DNA of 64,000 nt from Asterias amurensis (Eukaryota > Echinodermata > Asteroidea > Forcipulatida > Asteriidae), in NCBI RefSeq assembly GCF_032118995.1, contig NC_092655.1, positions 13,712,406-13,776,405 of the forward strand, written 5' to 3'. The translations under genes and the position numbers were made by a program. The notes below the pieces were generated by a model. That model searched no databases. It had not been told where the DNA came from and worked only from the letters and a program-made list of their open reading frames with translations. Below, piece by piece: positions 25,417-44,115 of this stretch. How positions within the stretch are numbered: position 1 is the first letter of the stretch; each line of letters begins with the position of its first letter.

Positions 25417-25954
25417 CACCAATTCAGGCGCACACCGGGCGCGCAAGTGCTGAGCACCGCGGCCACTGCTGAGGTAACATGTGTCTAGTTTTGTGCATAG
25501 AGACATGAGGAAATCATGTTTCTTTACACCCTTTATGGAAGTTAAATGTTTTCCTCAACAACTATCACAATTTCCTTGCCAGGACATCATGGTATGCTAT
25601 TGTAGATCACTGACCACAAAATATTTGCAACTAAATAAAAACCGAATCACCTTGAAAACGGTGCTTGTGTTAGATGAATTAGGGAAAAGACGCGGAAACA
25701 GTATAAAATAGTCACTAAAATGAGATTTTGTCAGAATTTAAGTATTTTCATCTGTGCTTAATTTAAAAAAAAATATCAAGAATGTAGTAAATCGTCATAT
25801 CATGCAGCCATGTCAGAGAAATCGCATAGATTGTGGAGGAAAACATTAAATTTCCATAAAAAGTGAAAAGGGAAACCATTTTCTAGTGTCTTTGTGCACA
25901 AGTTTACCGCAGCAGTGGCGCGCGGCGCCCAGCACTTGCGCGCCTGAATTGGTG
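25417..25954. mobile_element. MITE with CACCAATTCAGGCGC ends and TA duplication
   Basis: Termini CACCAATTCAGGCGC and GCGCCTGAATTGGTG, bordered by TA at 25415-25416 and 25955-25956, as in Tc1/mariner-type insertions. It is inverted relative to the 43,560 copy and starts 120 bp after the candidate exon's donor. Confidence 0.85.
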
Positions 25955-25978
25955 TAGTTATAGAGTTTCGTCAGGGTT

Positions 25979-26590
25979 TGGGTACTTTTTGTACGGCACA
26001 GATTTACATTTATGCTGTTTAAAAATAATGACGTTAGAACGCTTTCCTTAAAGGCAGTGGACGCTATTGGTAATTACTCAAACTAATTATTATCATAAAA
26101 TCTTTCTCGATTACAAGTAATGGAGAGAGAGGTGATAGTATAAAACATTGTGAGAAACAGCTCCCTCTAAAGTGACGTAGTTTTCGAAAAAGAAGTAATT
26201 TTCCACGAGTTTGATTTTGAGAACTCAGATTTAGAATTTGAGGTCTCGAAATCAAGCATCTGAAAGCACACAATTTCGTGTGACCATAGTGCGACAAGGG
26301 TGTTTTTATCTTGCAACTTCGATGACTGATTGAGCTCAAATTTTCATTTGAGCTCTCATTATTTTATGCATATGTTGAGATACACCAAGTGAGAAGACTG
26401 GTCTTTGACAATTACCAATAGTGTCCACCACTGCCTTTAAAATAGTACTGCAGGTGTGGTAGTTTTTGAGAAATGAGTAAGACAATTCCACAAACATATT
26501 TTTTGATTCAGCGAGACTAAAGTAACTTTGGCAAGTACAACGGATTTACGCGACTCTATAAAAAACTTTGCTCTGTGATTTTCACCTTTA
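25979..26590. mobile_element. Family E repeat interrupted by family A MITE
   Basis: Left portion 25,979-26,047 and right portion from 26,441 match consecutive sequence near 61,015-61,150. The interruption is the element at 26052-26436 with its duplicated TTAA. Confidence 0.65.
26052..26436. mobile_element. Family A MITE inserted in another repeat
   Basis: AGGCAGTGGACGCTATTGGT start, CACCACTGCCT end, TTAA at 26048-26051 and 26437-26440. The flanking DNA (25,979-26,047 plus 26,441-26,500) is one repeat also found uninterrupted near 61,008-61,150. Confidence 0.88.
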
Positions 26591-26640
26591 AAAAAAAAAA
26601 AAAAAAAACTTGACGGCTTTACAGATCGCTAAAACTTTAA

Positions 26641-27020
26641 AGGCAGTGGACACTATTGGTAATTACTCAAAATAATTATCAGCATATAACCTTTCTTGGT
26701 AACACGTAATGGGGAGAGGTTGATGGTGTAAAACAATGTGAGAAACGGCTCCCTCTGAAGTGCCATAGTTTTTTGAGAAAGAAGTAATTTTCCACGAATT
26801 TGATTTCGAGACCTCAAGTTTAGAACTTGAGGTCTCGAAATCAACCATCTAAACCCACACAACTTCGTGTGACAAGGGTGTTTTTTTTTTTCAATATTAT
26901 CTCGCAACTCCGACGACCGATTGAGCTCAAATTTTCACAGGTTTGTTATTTTATGCATATGTTGAGATACACCAACTGTGAAGGCTAGTCTTTGACAATT
27001 ACCAATAGTGTCCACTGTCT
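26641..27020. mobile_element. Family A MITE
   Basis: AGGCAGTGGACACTATTGGT start, AGTGTCCACTGTCT end, TTAA at 26637-26640 and 27021-27024. It lies on the opposite strand to the 35,210 copy. Confidence 0.9.
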
Positions 27021-27084
27021 TTAACAGATAAATTATATAACAAACATCCTCATTCTCCACCTCCTTTCGAAGATCGGTCAATTT

Positions 27085-27635
27085 ATGCTAATTTATGCTG
27101 CTCTCACACGGCGAATATGCTATCTAGCGAATAATGCTAACGGAAGGAAATTTTTGACACTCGCTAAGACTTCGCAACGTTCGCCGTTTCTTCGTAAGCG
27201 TTGGTAACAAATTCGGAACGTTCACAAATTATTCCCCACCTCCTAACGAAGATCGGTCAATTTAAAAACCGGTTTCTAAATTTCAGCGAATGTTGCGAAG
27301 ACGGTCATTCGCCGTCGATTTTCGTAAGATTGGTAACGTTGGTAAAGCGTGCGTAAGCATTGGCAACATTCGTAAAGGTATTGGCAAGTGTTGGTAAGCA
27401 TTCATTATATATTCTTAAGATATTGGTAAGGAGAGGGCCGACCGAGGACGATCGAGGGTTGAGATCGAGATGAAAATATTCACTATTCAACCGCGGTTTG
27501 GACGAATTCAACGCGAAATTAAATATTCATCTTCGCATGAACATTCGCCACTCTGAGAGAGGGGCGATACGAAGCGCTTCCTAAATTTCAGCGAATGTTG
27601 TGAAGACGGTAATTCGCCATCAATTTTCATAAGCA
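27085..27635. mobile_element. Element R, copy 1
   Basis: Opens GCTGCTCTCACACGGCGAAT and contains repeated GTAAGCATTGG / GTTGGTAA motifs and CGAAGCGCTTCCTAAATTTC. The reverse complement of the body is found at 33,760-34,470. Confidence 0.65.
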
Positions 27636-27672
27636 CTAGCGGGATGCCGCGCTTTGCGCGGCACCCCGCTAG
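27636..27672. repeat. GC-rich stem-loop
   Basis: CTAGCGGGATGCCGCGC and GCGCGGCACCCCGCTAG pair across a TTT loop with one mismatch. It marks the right edge of element R copy 1. Function unknown. Confidence 0.75.
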
Positions 27673-28563
27673 ATGAGGAGGATTCTAGTATACAAATGTT
27701 GTAAAAGGTATAATGTGGGGTAAGGGAGGTATTATTATAGGTAATAATCATTTCGTAGGACTGTATTAGAAATTGTATTTATAATCGGTATGGAAAAATG
27801 TCATTAATGTTGTATTTTGATAAATTGTTGAGCGTGCACAACATAGTTGTGAACGTCGCCTCCCCTCCTCACCTTCTCTCTTGCGTTCTCCAACTAAAGA
27901 AATTGGTGTTTGTTTCTGGAATTGAGCTTTAATATTTGGGAAGGGTATTCTTGGCAATGATGGTACTTGGCATGATATGTAGGGTATTTCGTAATATTTT
28001 AGTGTTGATCGAGCGGGCCAACGCACTATCCGTATATGTGGATTATTTTTCGCCTCTTTTACGCATAGTTTTAATTCAATCGGCTTTTTTCATTGTATCA
28101 ATTTTATTCACCGCACTGAGTATTTCCAGGCTAAGATGACTGTAAGGGTAATAATGCTTAGTCGAATAAAAATGTTGCACGTACACTGCTATAATGACAC
28201 ACTTATCTTATTGTGTTGAGCACATTCGGTATAATTCAGTTACACTTGGCAAAATGTACATCCTGAGTGCCACCCAAACTGCTTTTTATTATTGTTACGA
28301 ACTTTGTGAAACATTTGCCTTGTTATTTTGAGGGTTTGTCCGTCCAGTTGGGTTAATTTGTATGGAGATGGGCCAATCAGACAATTGTATAACACGATGA
28401 ATTTGGAATAAATCTATAGTCACCGATAGCGACGGATTTGAGTGGTCTAAGTCTGGTCTCCCCCTTCAACAATAATCACCGCTTCTAATAGCAGAGGAGA
28501 TATCCGACTAAAAAGGCTTGTATGATGAAAATGGTACCCTCCTTTCAACAAACTCATAATCTC

Positions 28564-28693
28564 AGGCCTTGTCCGAAACGACGACTTCGGCTACAGCTAC
28601 GTCTAGATCAGCGCGTCTACCAGTGTTGAAGAATAGCAGACGGGCGCGATCTAGCCGTAGCTGTAGCCGAAGTCGCCGTTTCGGACACGGCCT
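28564..28693. mobile_element. Short palindromic MITE
   Basis: AGGCCTTGTCCGAAACGACG pairs with CGTTTCGGACACGGCCT. The stem continues through CTTCGGCTACAGCTACG and its complement, with a loop of about 30 bases. Target duplication unclear. Confidence 0.75.
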
Positions 28694-30929
28694 TAGCCTC
28701 TAATAGCCGCGGAGTTTATCTGACTGAAAAGGAAGAAGTTCTTGTAAACAGCAGATATAAAATTAAAAAACGCCCCAGTTGGTATGGACTTTAACGACAA
28801 AGTCAATTTCTGCACTATTGTATTGAAAATAAATACATTTAATGATTGGTTGCTATAATTGTTGAATGATTTTTGTTTGGTTTCCAATAACGTGTACACT
28901 ATTTTAGAATCTAAGGCCCCATTCATCGTGATTTATTGAGCGTACGTCCAACGACGCATACAAAGTTGTCGGAGCACCAAATAAAGCGAGTTTTCGGAAC
29001 ATGCTGTGCAACAGATATCTAATCTACTGTTCTTATCCACCGCTTTTGGGGGGTAACAGAGCGTCGGCCTCATTATTTTTTGGTTTATTCTCATATCAAT
29101 TAATTCTCATGTAAACTTTCTGGTCACATCCGCCGGGGCGCGCGCCCCGCGTGACGAAGTCCCCTGACAAAACATCCAATTTTATATGTTATCACATCTG
29201 TGGAACCCTATACAAACTAAAATAATAGAAACGGTAATTTTATTGGTCTTTAATAACTACTCTTACATCCTCTCACTTAATTTACTTTCAGAAAACACTT
29301 GCCTTGTTGTTTTGAGGGTTTGTAGGCAAGTTTGGTTAATTTTGTAGGGGGAAATTTGTAAAAAGTAGCCGGTTCAGCTCAGCCGCACATGAGGGCTCTT
29401 TCGTGAATCAAAATGTACATCCTGAGTCCTGCTCAAATTGCATTAATAGTTACGAACTTTGTGAAACATTTGCCTTGTTATTTTGAGAGTTTGTACGTCC
29501 AATTTGGTTAATTTTGTATGGAGAAATTCGTAAAAATGTAGTACCCGATTCAGCCGCACATGAGGGCTCTTTTTTTAACAAAACCCGACGGCCGATTGCT
29601 TAATACAAAACGCATTTGGCGAAATGTATATCCTAAGTTGTAACAAATTGGTTGCTTCAGAACTTTGACCAATGGAATGTTCGTTTACAGCTTCAAAACA
29701 GCCGTTGATGTTTCACAAAGTTCGTAACTATGAAAACATACTATTCTTAAACGGTAATTTCATGTACTCTTTTGTAGGTTTAACTGGCAAAACCTATACA
29801 ATGTATATAAAAGAATCAGTAATGTATTCACTTTCTTTTTGAAAATGTTTTCAACTTTTGCGTGTATACGTTCCGTGTGTGATGGGGTGACATTTTTTTA
29901 TGGACTGATCAATGGTACAGAGTTAAATGGAACAAATAAAGTTATTCACAACAATGGGTTGCTGTTTGATGCGTTTAAAAAATGCTGGAAAATTGGATAG
30001 GCCTACATGAGTGACTTAATTGTAATAAACACATCTGTAACAGATGCATGTATTTTGTTTCTCATCAGCCTTAATGTTTTTTATTTAACATGCGAAATTA
30101 AACCCCCCTGTACAAAATGGTAAAATATACACAATGCCATTTACCCCTCTGCGAAACATCAATGAGTCACTCTGGAATGTTAATGGGAGTCCAAGGTTGC
30201 CACCCACTTCAAACTTAAAGAGGTGGCTCTGTGTGCAGCCTACGGCTTCCATCCTTAGACCAACAGGTGGCCCATATCAAAACCAGACAACCACACATGT
30301 AAGGAGATATCGCTCGTGACTACAGCCAATCAGACAACTCGTAAGAGGGAGTTCGGATGGTCAGGGTTTTGTAGACTTGCAACCCGACATCTGAAACGAC
30401 ACAACCGTGTTGAATTCCACAAGGATGCCATGCCACTGGACCTTCTAATTTCAATCCAAGATGGCGCGGGTTACGGCTTTTACACAAATATTTCGAAATG
30501 TAATGTGGGTGAGGGTGATATACGCCTCCCTTAATATGTATGCATGGTGTCATCATTCTAACCCAAAATGAAGCTATTGCGCAAGTCCGCCACTACTTGC
30601 AGTGGCTGCGCCCACCTCGTTTTGGGTTAGACGACGTACCTTTAGAAACTATATTAAAGGCTCCCCCGTGAGCCTTATAGGGTTCTAATATTTTGGGCCT
30701 CCTTAACGCTATACGCTTTTCAAATCAGCCTTGATAGGTAAAAGTTTTACGACCGTTAGCCAGCAATAACTAAAGTTTCCTTTGTACTACACTACCAAAA
30801 CTTTGCACACACACTCAATATACATTCATAATGCTTGCATTTCCTTTTTGTTGAGTGAAATTAAAAAACATCTTCAAAAAATGACATTTTCTGCTCGGTA
30901 CTCACTGTTGTTTTTCTGCCGCATCGCAA

Positions 30930-31169
30930 TAGCCTACTACATGTAGATCGACGAACTGCCGAGCCGCGGCCGAGTCGAACTGTGAAAGCGGTGTTACAAG
31001 GCAGTGCAGCAGTGCGTGGGTGCTGTCCGCTTACAATACCCGCCGTTCATAGCCTACTACATGTAGATCGACGAACTGCCGAGCCGCGGCCGAGTCGAAC
31101 TGTGAAAGCGGTGTTACAAGGCAGTGCAGCAGTGCGTGGGTGCTGTCCGCTTACAATACCCGCCGTTCA
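30930..31169. repeat. Perfect 120-bp direct tandem repeat
   Basis: Two units of 120 bp (30,930-31,049 and 31,050-31,169) with no difference seen: AGCCTACTACATGTAGATCG to AATACCCGCCGTTCA. GC content is higher than the surroundings. Confidence 0.95.
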
Positions 31170-33295
31170 CGCATAAAGCTTGCACGCACTGTGGCGGCCA
31201 TATTGGATTTGGGATTTTGAGGCATTATGGGACATTTTTGAGCTTGGCATACAACAAATTCGAGCTCAGCACCCCTCACTACCCCCAAAAAGTTGTAAGC
31301 CATAAATTAACACAATTTGCCTTGAGGGTTTATTTTTTTTTTAAAGTTTACCCAGTCTATATTGGACCCTTTACTTATTCATCGCGATTTATGGAGCGTC
31401 ACGTCCCACGATACTTAGCGTTGTTACAGCACTAAATAAAGCGAGTTTTCAACATGCTGTGTGCCAAAAATCTTCTTTTTTTTCGGGGGTTGGGAGCGGT
31501 AAGAGCGTAGGGCTCTTTTTAGTTTATTCTCATCTGAATTGGCCCTGTAAATTTTCTGGTCAATAGGCTGCGCGTTACGGGAGCACTAAACGTGAACGTG
31601 AACGTCAATAAGTGTATTGTTGATTGTCACTTTGGGCTTATTGCATCTCGCGAAATTTTAACGACACAATTTCTGACCGTTCATGTTCACGCTGCTCTAG
31701 GAACATACCTCCATACATCCCATATCTCTGGAACCCTATATCGTACAAACTAAATAAAAACGGTAAATTCGTCCTCACTCCTTAATTTTCTCTAATTTAT
31801 TTCACTTTCAGAAAGCATGTGAAGTTATTTTTTAGGGTTTGTTACGTCCAGTTTGGGTCAATTTTGTAATAGACAAACTCCTCAAAATGTACCCCATTCA
31901 GCCGCATCGGAGGGCTCTTTTGTTAACATTATCTCCAGTAACCATGGATGGATTTTGCAAAATGTACATTCTGAGACCTGACCTTGACACACTGCTCTAA
32001 CCCATTTTGTGAATGGACTTATTCAAAAAGAAACTTAATGTCGTTTTGCTCCACAACTTTGACCAAATGCAAAGTTCTTTTTTTACGTGTATAAGTTTCA
32101 CAAACTTCCGTGATGGGGTAAACTCTGAAACTGCAACACTATACCTTCATGAACAAACCGTATTCTAAAACGGTATTCATGTACTCATTTGAGTTTACTG
32201 GCAAAAAGAATCAGAATGTAGTCACTCTCTTCTTGTAAATAATTTGTTCTATAAAAATAGTGTCCATGGTTTAAAAACAGCAAGATACGTTTTGCATCAA
32301 TAGTGCAATTTCTGTATGGAGATTTACTGTAAGTCCGAGGTCGCCACCCACTTTCAACCTAAAGTGGTCCCACGGCGACCTCCTTCACCAAGCAACAGGT
32401 GGCCTGTCTCAAAACCAGACAACACACCACTCACAATACACTGACCAGAATGTAAGGAAGTTGGGCTCGATTTCACATGCTTACTTTATTTGTGTAAAGC
32501 CCCCGCCCCCACCCCAAGATGTTATTAATAGACACCTTTCAGGCTCCTTCCAACCTATAGCCCTACCCAATGTGTCCAAATTATAAAGCTTCCGTTTGAT
32601 CCCATCCGCCTTGTCCATAATTCTCATGCCGTTTGGAAGTGACTGCTTTTTTATAAATATTCTTCATTTAAATTTAATATTTTCAACAAATGAGTCACCT
32701 GTCAGAAGGATTTCTATGAAGTCTGGTAACAACATCGACCAGTGGTTGACACATGGTCGCCTGCGAAACATCAATCTGTGATTTACTTCATTCATTCAAT
32801 GCAAATTCGTCCTGGCACCCAGCCTCTTCGACCCTGCGCGGCAATGAATGAACCAATCCGGAGAACCATGCTTAGTACAACACGAAAGTAACCCGACCAA
32901 AAAGGGCGGATCGAATGGCAGGTGGGCGGGCAAGGGGCAATGAGTGAACCAATCCGGAGAACCATCTGCGAAACACTGTCCAATGAGTCACCTGTCAGAA
33001 AGATTTCTAGGAAGTCTGGTAACAACATCGACCAGTGGTTGACACACGGTCGCCGCCCAAACTACCTCCAATCAGATGACTCGTAAGTGGGAGTTTGGGT
33101 CAGGGTTTTGTAGACTTGCAACCCGACGTCTGAAAAGACACAAACGTGTTGAATTCCACACAACCGTGTTGATTTCCGCAAGGATGCCATGCCACTGGAC
33201 CTTCTAATTTCAATCCAAGATGGCGCGGGTTACGCTTTTAATAGTGTAGATAGATTGGTAAGCCATTTGTACTGTTGGATAAACAGTATTATGCG

Positions 33296-33722
33296 TAAGA
33301 TATTGGTAACGAGGGGTTTAGGGACGACCGAGAACATATTCACCATCAAATCGCAACTTTTTGGCGAATTCATCGCGAATTTCCATATTCATATTCGCAA
33401 GAATGTTCGCCCAAAGTGGAGAGTAGCATATACGGTGCATGCTGCGAAGCGAATTTGACGTAACCCCTGTTTTCGCTGCGATATTCGCAATACATCCGAG
33501 CATAGGGCAACTGCTGCGAAACTTCGTTGCGAATTTGTGACGTCAACATTTGTATCGCATTCGCACGAAGTAATGCTATACTCTCCCCCTTGGGCGAATA
33601 TTCTCGCGAATATGAATAATATTTGAAATTCGCGATGAATTCGCCCAAATGTTGCGATTGAATAGTAAATAATGTTATCGGTCGTCCCTCAACCTCTCCT
33701 TACCAATATCTTAATGATACGC
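33296..33722. repeat. Long imperfect inverted repeat related to element R
   Basis: AAGATATTGGTAACGAGG with GCGAATTCATCGCGAATTTC at the left pairs with GAAATTCGCGATGAATTCGC and CTCTCCTTACCAATATCTT at the right. Arms are about 150 bp and the centre holds TGCGAA-type motifs. Confidence 0.7.
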
Positions 33723-33759
33723 ACGCTTTACCAACAGTACCAATGGCTCAACCAATGCT

Positions 33760-34470
33760 TACGAATGCAATCGATGGCGAATTAACGTCTTCGCCACATT
33801 CGCTGAAATTTAGGAAGCGCTTCGTATTGCCCCTCTCTCAGAGTGGCGATGTTCTTGCGAAGATGAATATTTGAATTTCGCGTTTAATTCGTCCAAAATG
33901 GCGGTTGGATAGTGAATATTTTCATCTCGGTCTCACTTCTCCATCGTCCTCGGTCGACCCGCTCCTTTTACCAATATCTTACGAATATATTGCGAATGCT
34001 TACCAACGTTTGCCAATGCCTTTACGAACGTTGCCAACGCTTACGCACGCTTTACCAACGTTACTAATTATTCGACTGCGAATGACCGTCTTCGCAACAT
34101 TCGCTGAAATTTTGAAACAGGTTTCTAAATTGACTGATCTTCGTAAGGAGGTGGGGAATAATTTGTGAACGTTCCGAATTTGTTACCAACGCTTACAAAG
34201 ACACGGCGAATGTTACGAAGTTTGAGCGATTGTCAAATATCTCTTTTCGTTAGCATAATTCGCTTACTATAGCATATTCGCCGTGTGAGAGCAGCATACA
34301 AAAGTTGACCGATCTTCGTAAGGAGGTGGATATTGACTTGTGAACGTTCCGAATTTGTTATCAACGCTTACGAAGACACAGCGAATTCTGCGAAGTTTGA
34401 GCGATTGTTAAATATTTCCGTTCGTAAGCACATTCGCTAGCATTGTCTCTAGTGTGAGAGTAGCATAAAA
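33760..34470. mobile_element. Element R, copy 2 (inverted)
   Basis: Contains AATTTAGGAAGCGCTTCG near the left and ATTCGCCGTGTGAGAGCAGC and CTAGTGTGAGAGTAGCAT at the right. The right end is locally duplicated in tandem (TTCGTAAGGAGGTGG occurs twice). Confidence 0.65.
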
Positions 34471-35205
34471 ATCGGGCTTTACGCGAATTGTTCGTTGCGA
34501 ATTTGTGACGTCAAAATTCGCATTTGCAGGAAGTATCAACCGGGCTTCCAAGCATAATGGACCGTTCCGGCTTTCCACTAAGCTCCGCCCACCGCGCACG
34601 TGAGCAAGACACGTGTACGAACTCTCCCCTGACATTCTGCACGATTCTGCCGCGCGTGCCAAATATACGCGCACGCATGACCGAGTTTGTCCGACCACAA
34701 TCATTGCTGTGATTGGTCAAAATGGGTGAACGCGCACAGTTTGATTGACAGGCCGGATCGGTCCATAGGCTTATTTCAATACGAAATATGAGTGTATAAA
34801 CAAGAGCATAATTAAATGGATTAACAACTTAAATGAATTATTTGTGTGTCTCGTCAATTCATAAAAAAAAAAAAATTTATATTAATTTTGTAAAGTAATC
34901 TCAAAAACGAGCAAAATCATCACGAGCCATACAGCTTTATGACTATATTGTTGTCAGTTTATGGGTTTCAAAATAGTAAATTTATAACTGTTTTTAACGT
35001 CACTAAAACTGTTCACGTTTGGGGAATTTAGTACGTTGAGGGCTGAATAATCAGATGTGATCCAACCAAAATCATATGAATTATCAGCAGTGGCGCACCC
35101 AGTAGTTATTTTCGTTGGTATATACAAGGGCTCATTAGCTTGTTTTTACCATGTAATATAACCCGATAATTTGACACAAGTTACACATTGTCTTTTATTG
35201 ATAAC
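34471..35205. other. Spacer without recognisable gene
   Basis: Mixed composition with GC-richer DNA at 34,560-34,700 (GCCCACCGCGCACGTGAGCA), then AT-rich sequence up to the family A MITE. Confidence 0.5.
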
Positions 35206-35209
35206 TTAA

Positions 35210-35591
35210 AGGCAGTGGACACTATTGGTAATTGTCAAAGACTAGCCTTCACAGTTGGTGTATCTCAACATATGCATAAAATAACAAACCTGTGAAAATT
35301 TGAGCTCAATTTATTGGTCATCGAACTTGCGAGATAATAATGAAAGAAAAAACACCCTTGTCACACAAAGTTGTGCGCGTTTAGATGGTTGATTTCGAGA
35401 CCTCAAGGTCTAAATCTGAGGTCTCGAAATCAAATTCGTGGAAAATTACTTCTTTCTCGAAAACTATGGCACTTCAGAGGGTGCCGTTTCTCACAATGTG
35501 TTATACCATCAACCTCTCCCCATTACTCGTCACCAAGAAATGTTTTATGCTAATAATTCTTTTGAGTAATTACCAATAGAGTCCACTGCCT
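35210..35591. mobile_element. Family A MITE upstream of the secreted-protein gene
   Basis: Complete, between TTAA at 35206-35209 and 35592-35595, about 250 bp upstream of the inferred start codon. It therefore lies in the promoter or 5' UTR region. Confidence 0.9.
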
Positions 35592-35843
35592 TTAACGACG
35601 TACGTATTCAACAGTTTGTTTAATCCATTTCATTCTGAAGATCATGAAAACAAACAATTCAATCTTATTATTTTCTAATGAGAGGTATTTTAAACCATAT
35701 ACTATACAAACTGTTTCTGTGTGTGAGTTTTGTCTTTAGTTTCTGTTGGTGTCAGTACATCTTAAAATTGGATAAATATCTCAAAGAGGTTCATTGTGTT
35801 TTCAAGTCTTTATTTTATTCCTTTAGATTTAAAATACAGTACA

Positions 35844-42172
<6,329 letters not shown>

Positions 42173-42720
42173 TCACATTTCGGGCTGGTAAACAACGGAT
42201 CCTAAGAAGAAGAAAAAATGTCCATTAGGTTTTTAGAAAGTTTCTTTGGAAAAGTCACGACAATTGTGATATAATTAAAAATTTCAAAAAATTTCAAAGT
42301 AGGCTTATATATAAAAGCACTTGAGAAAAACGCGATCGGCAATAATCTTTCAATGATTATTGATATAATTTTATGAAGAACTTTACTATACAAATTTGAC
42401 ATTAAAACTTTCGGATGTAGATAATTGCGTTAGTGTTTAGGCTAAAATGTATGTACAAATTGTCAAATAGTTTACCGCTAATGAATATTTCTGGTGGTGA
42501 GAATTTCTTTTTTTACGAGTTTAAAATGGAATGAGGTGCAGCCGGGTTGAATGGAATATTCCATTTGCAACGTTAAAAAAAATAGTCTCTTAACTGCACA
42601 TCCAAGTCAAAAACGACCATTGTTTACAATATTTTATGACAACCGAATTTTTGTGTTTCAGATACATTACTTGCATCTGAGAAAAAGAAAATTTGGTTAT
42701 AGTTGGTATGACACATAGAG

Positions 42721-43007
42721 TTATATATAAGAACTAGAGGGCGCACTGGCCTATATACGCGCTCCGGCATGCGCGCAGGCGGCCATTTTCTAAGTTGTTG
42801 ACAAAACTGGCATCTCACAGCGTGTGTTTGTGCGGCCATTTTGTAAGTTGAACAAACAGCATCGCGTGAGCGTTCAAAAAAAAAAAAAAAACTCAAAAGT
42901 GTATTTCATATTCAACGCGCGTGCAGAATGACGCGCTTGTCATCTTGCGGTCCCGTGGCGTTTGTGCACGAAGCATCACTCGTGTGCCCTCTAGTTCTTA
43001 TATATAA
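42721..43007. mobile_element. MITE with TTATATATAAGAACTAGAG ends, inverted copy
   Basis: Same termini; the interior is the reverse complement of the 4,207 copy (GGCCATTTTGTAAGTTG, ACGCGCGTGCAGAATGACGC). It lies 550 bp beyond the stop codon of the secreted-protein gene. Confidence 0.8.
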
Positions 43008-43559
43008 CAAAAGGTTCTGGGTCCGAATCTCAGCCGAGCAATGCCTGTGATTTTGTTCACAGAACTCAGGAAAATACTGAGTATACAAAGGGCTAACCAC
43101 ACATCGGTGTAAAGGGTAACAGCCAACATTCATAAACACCTAAAGACAGTTTATCCATTCTGATTGGTCGAGAGGACATCAAGTGGGGGTGTTTAAACGG
43201 ATGATATAACACCAGTAAAAAGTGTTTAAACATGGGCGTGACACGCGAGCTTGCATCATTATTTTGATTGGTCGAGAGCAACGGCTGGAACACCTGGGCC
43301 ACATCACGCGATACGCGCGACGCGCGACGCGCGACGGGGTGTTTTGTCGAAAGAAAATACTTTAGGACCAAACAGTTTTTATGTTTTTTTGTCCGAAAAG
43401 GTATTTATGAATGGGAGTAAAAAAGAAGAAGTGCTTGGCCGGTATTAAACACTCTGTTTAAAACACTGTTTAAAACCGGTTGCAGTCTGGATGCTGATAA
43501 TTACTGGAACAATGGAAATGAGCACTTTTCACCTGTAAGCACATACCGCGACACCAATA

Positions 43560-44113
43560 CACCAATTCAGGCGCGCACCGGGCGCGCAAGTGTTGAGGAG
43601 CACCGCGGCCACTGATGAGGTAACATGTGTCTAGTTTTGTGCACAGAGACATAAGGAAATCATGTTTCTTTTCTCTTTTTATGGAAATTTAATGTCTTTA
43701 TCGACAATCTAAATGCGATTTCTCTGACATGGCTGCATGATATGACGATTTACTACATTCTTGCTATTTTTTTTTTTAAATTAAGCACAAAGGAAAATAC
43801 TGAAATTCTGACAAAATCTCATTTTAGTGACTATTTTATGCAGTTTCCGCGTATTTCCCCCCTAATTCACCTAAGACAAGCACCGTTTTCAAGGTGATTC
43901 GGTTTTTATTTAATTGCAAATTTTGTAGTCAGTGATCTTAATTAGTATATCATGATGTCCTGTTAAGGAAAATGAGAGTCGTTGAGGAAAACATTTCATG
44001 TCCTTAAAGAGTGAAAAGAAACATGATTTCCTCATGTCTTTGTGCACAAAACTAAGCATATGTACACCTCAGCAATGGCGCTCGGTGCTCAATACTGCGC
44101 GCCTGAATTGGTG
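43560..44113. mobile_element. MITE with CACCAATTCAGGCGC ends, second copy
   Basis: Same termini and TA borders (43558-43559, 44114-44115); the interior matches the 25,417 copy in reverse complement. Confidence 0.85.
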
Positions 44114-44115
44114 TA

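Larger units (their letters stand above)
28290..33265. repeat. Diverged tandem duplications
   Basis: Blocks recur in the same order: CATTTGCCTTGTTATTTTGA near 28,310 and 29,467; a CACCAAATAAAGCGAGTTTT block at 28,975 against AGCACTAAATAAAGCGAG at 31,427; GGAACCCTATACAAACTAA at 29,202 against 31,731; GGATGCCATGCCACTGGACC at 30,423 and 33,181. The main offset is about 2.5-2.8 kb. No gene is apparent in either unit. Confidence 0.75.

Noticed and set aside
26064..26339. Recurring frames with LCAFRCLISRPQ-type sequence
   Set aside because: Found in every family A MITE on whichever strand; they reflect the central palindrome and are not a conserved protein.
27936..28139. Hydrophobic 67-codon frame resembling a membrane protein
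   Set aside because: T-rich DNA readily gives hydrophobic frames; no signal, splice site or homologue supports it.
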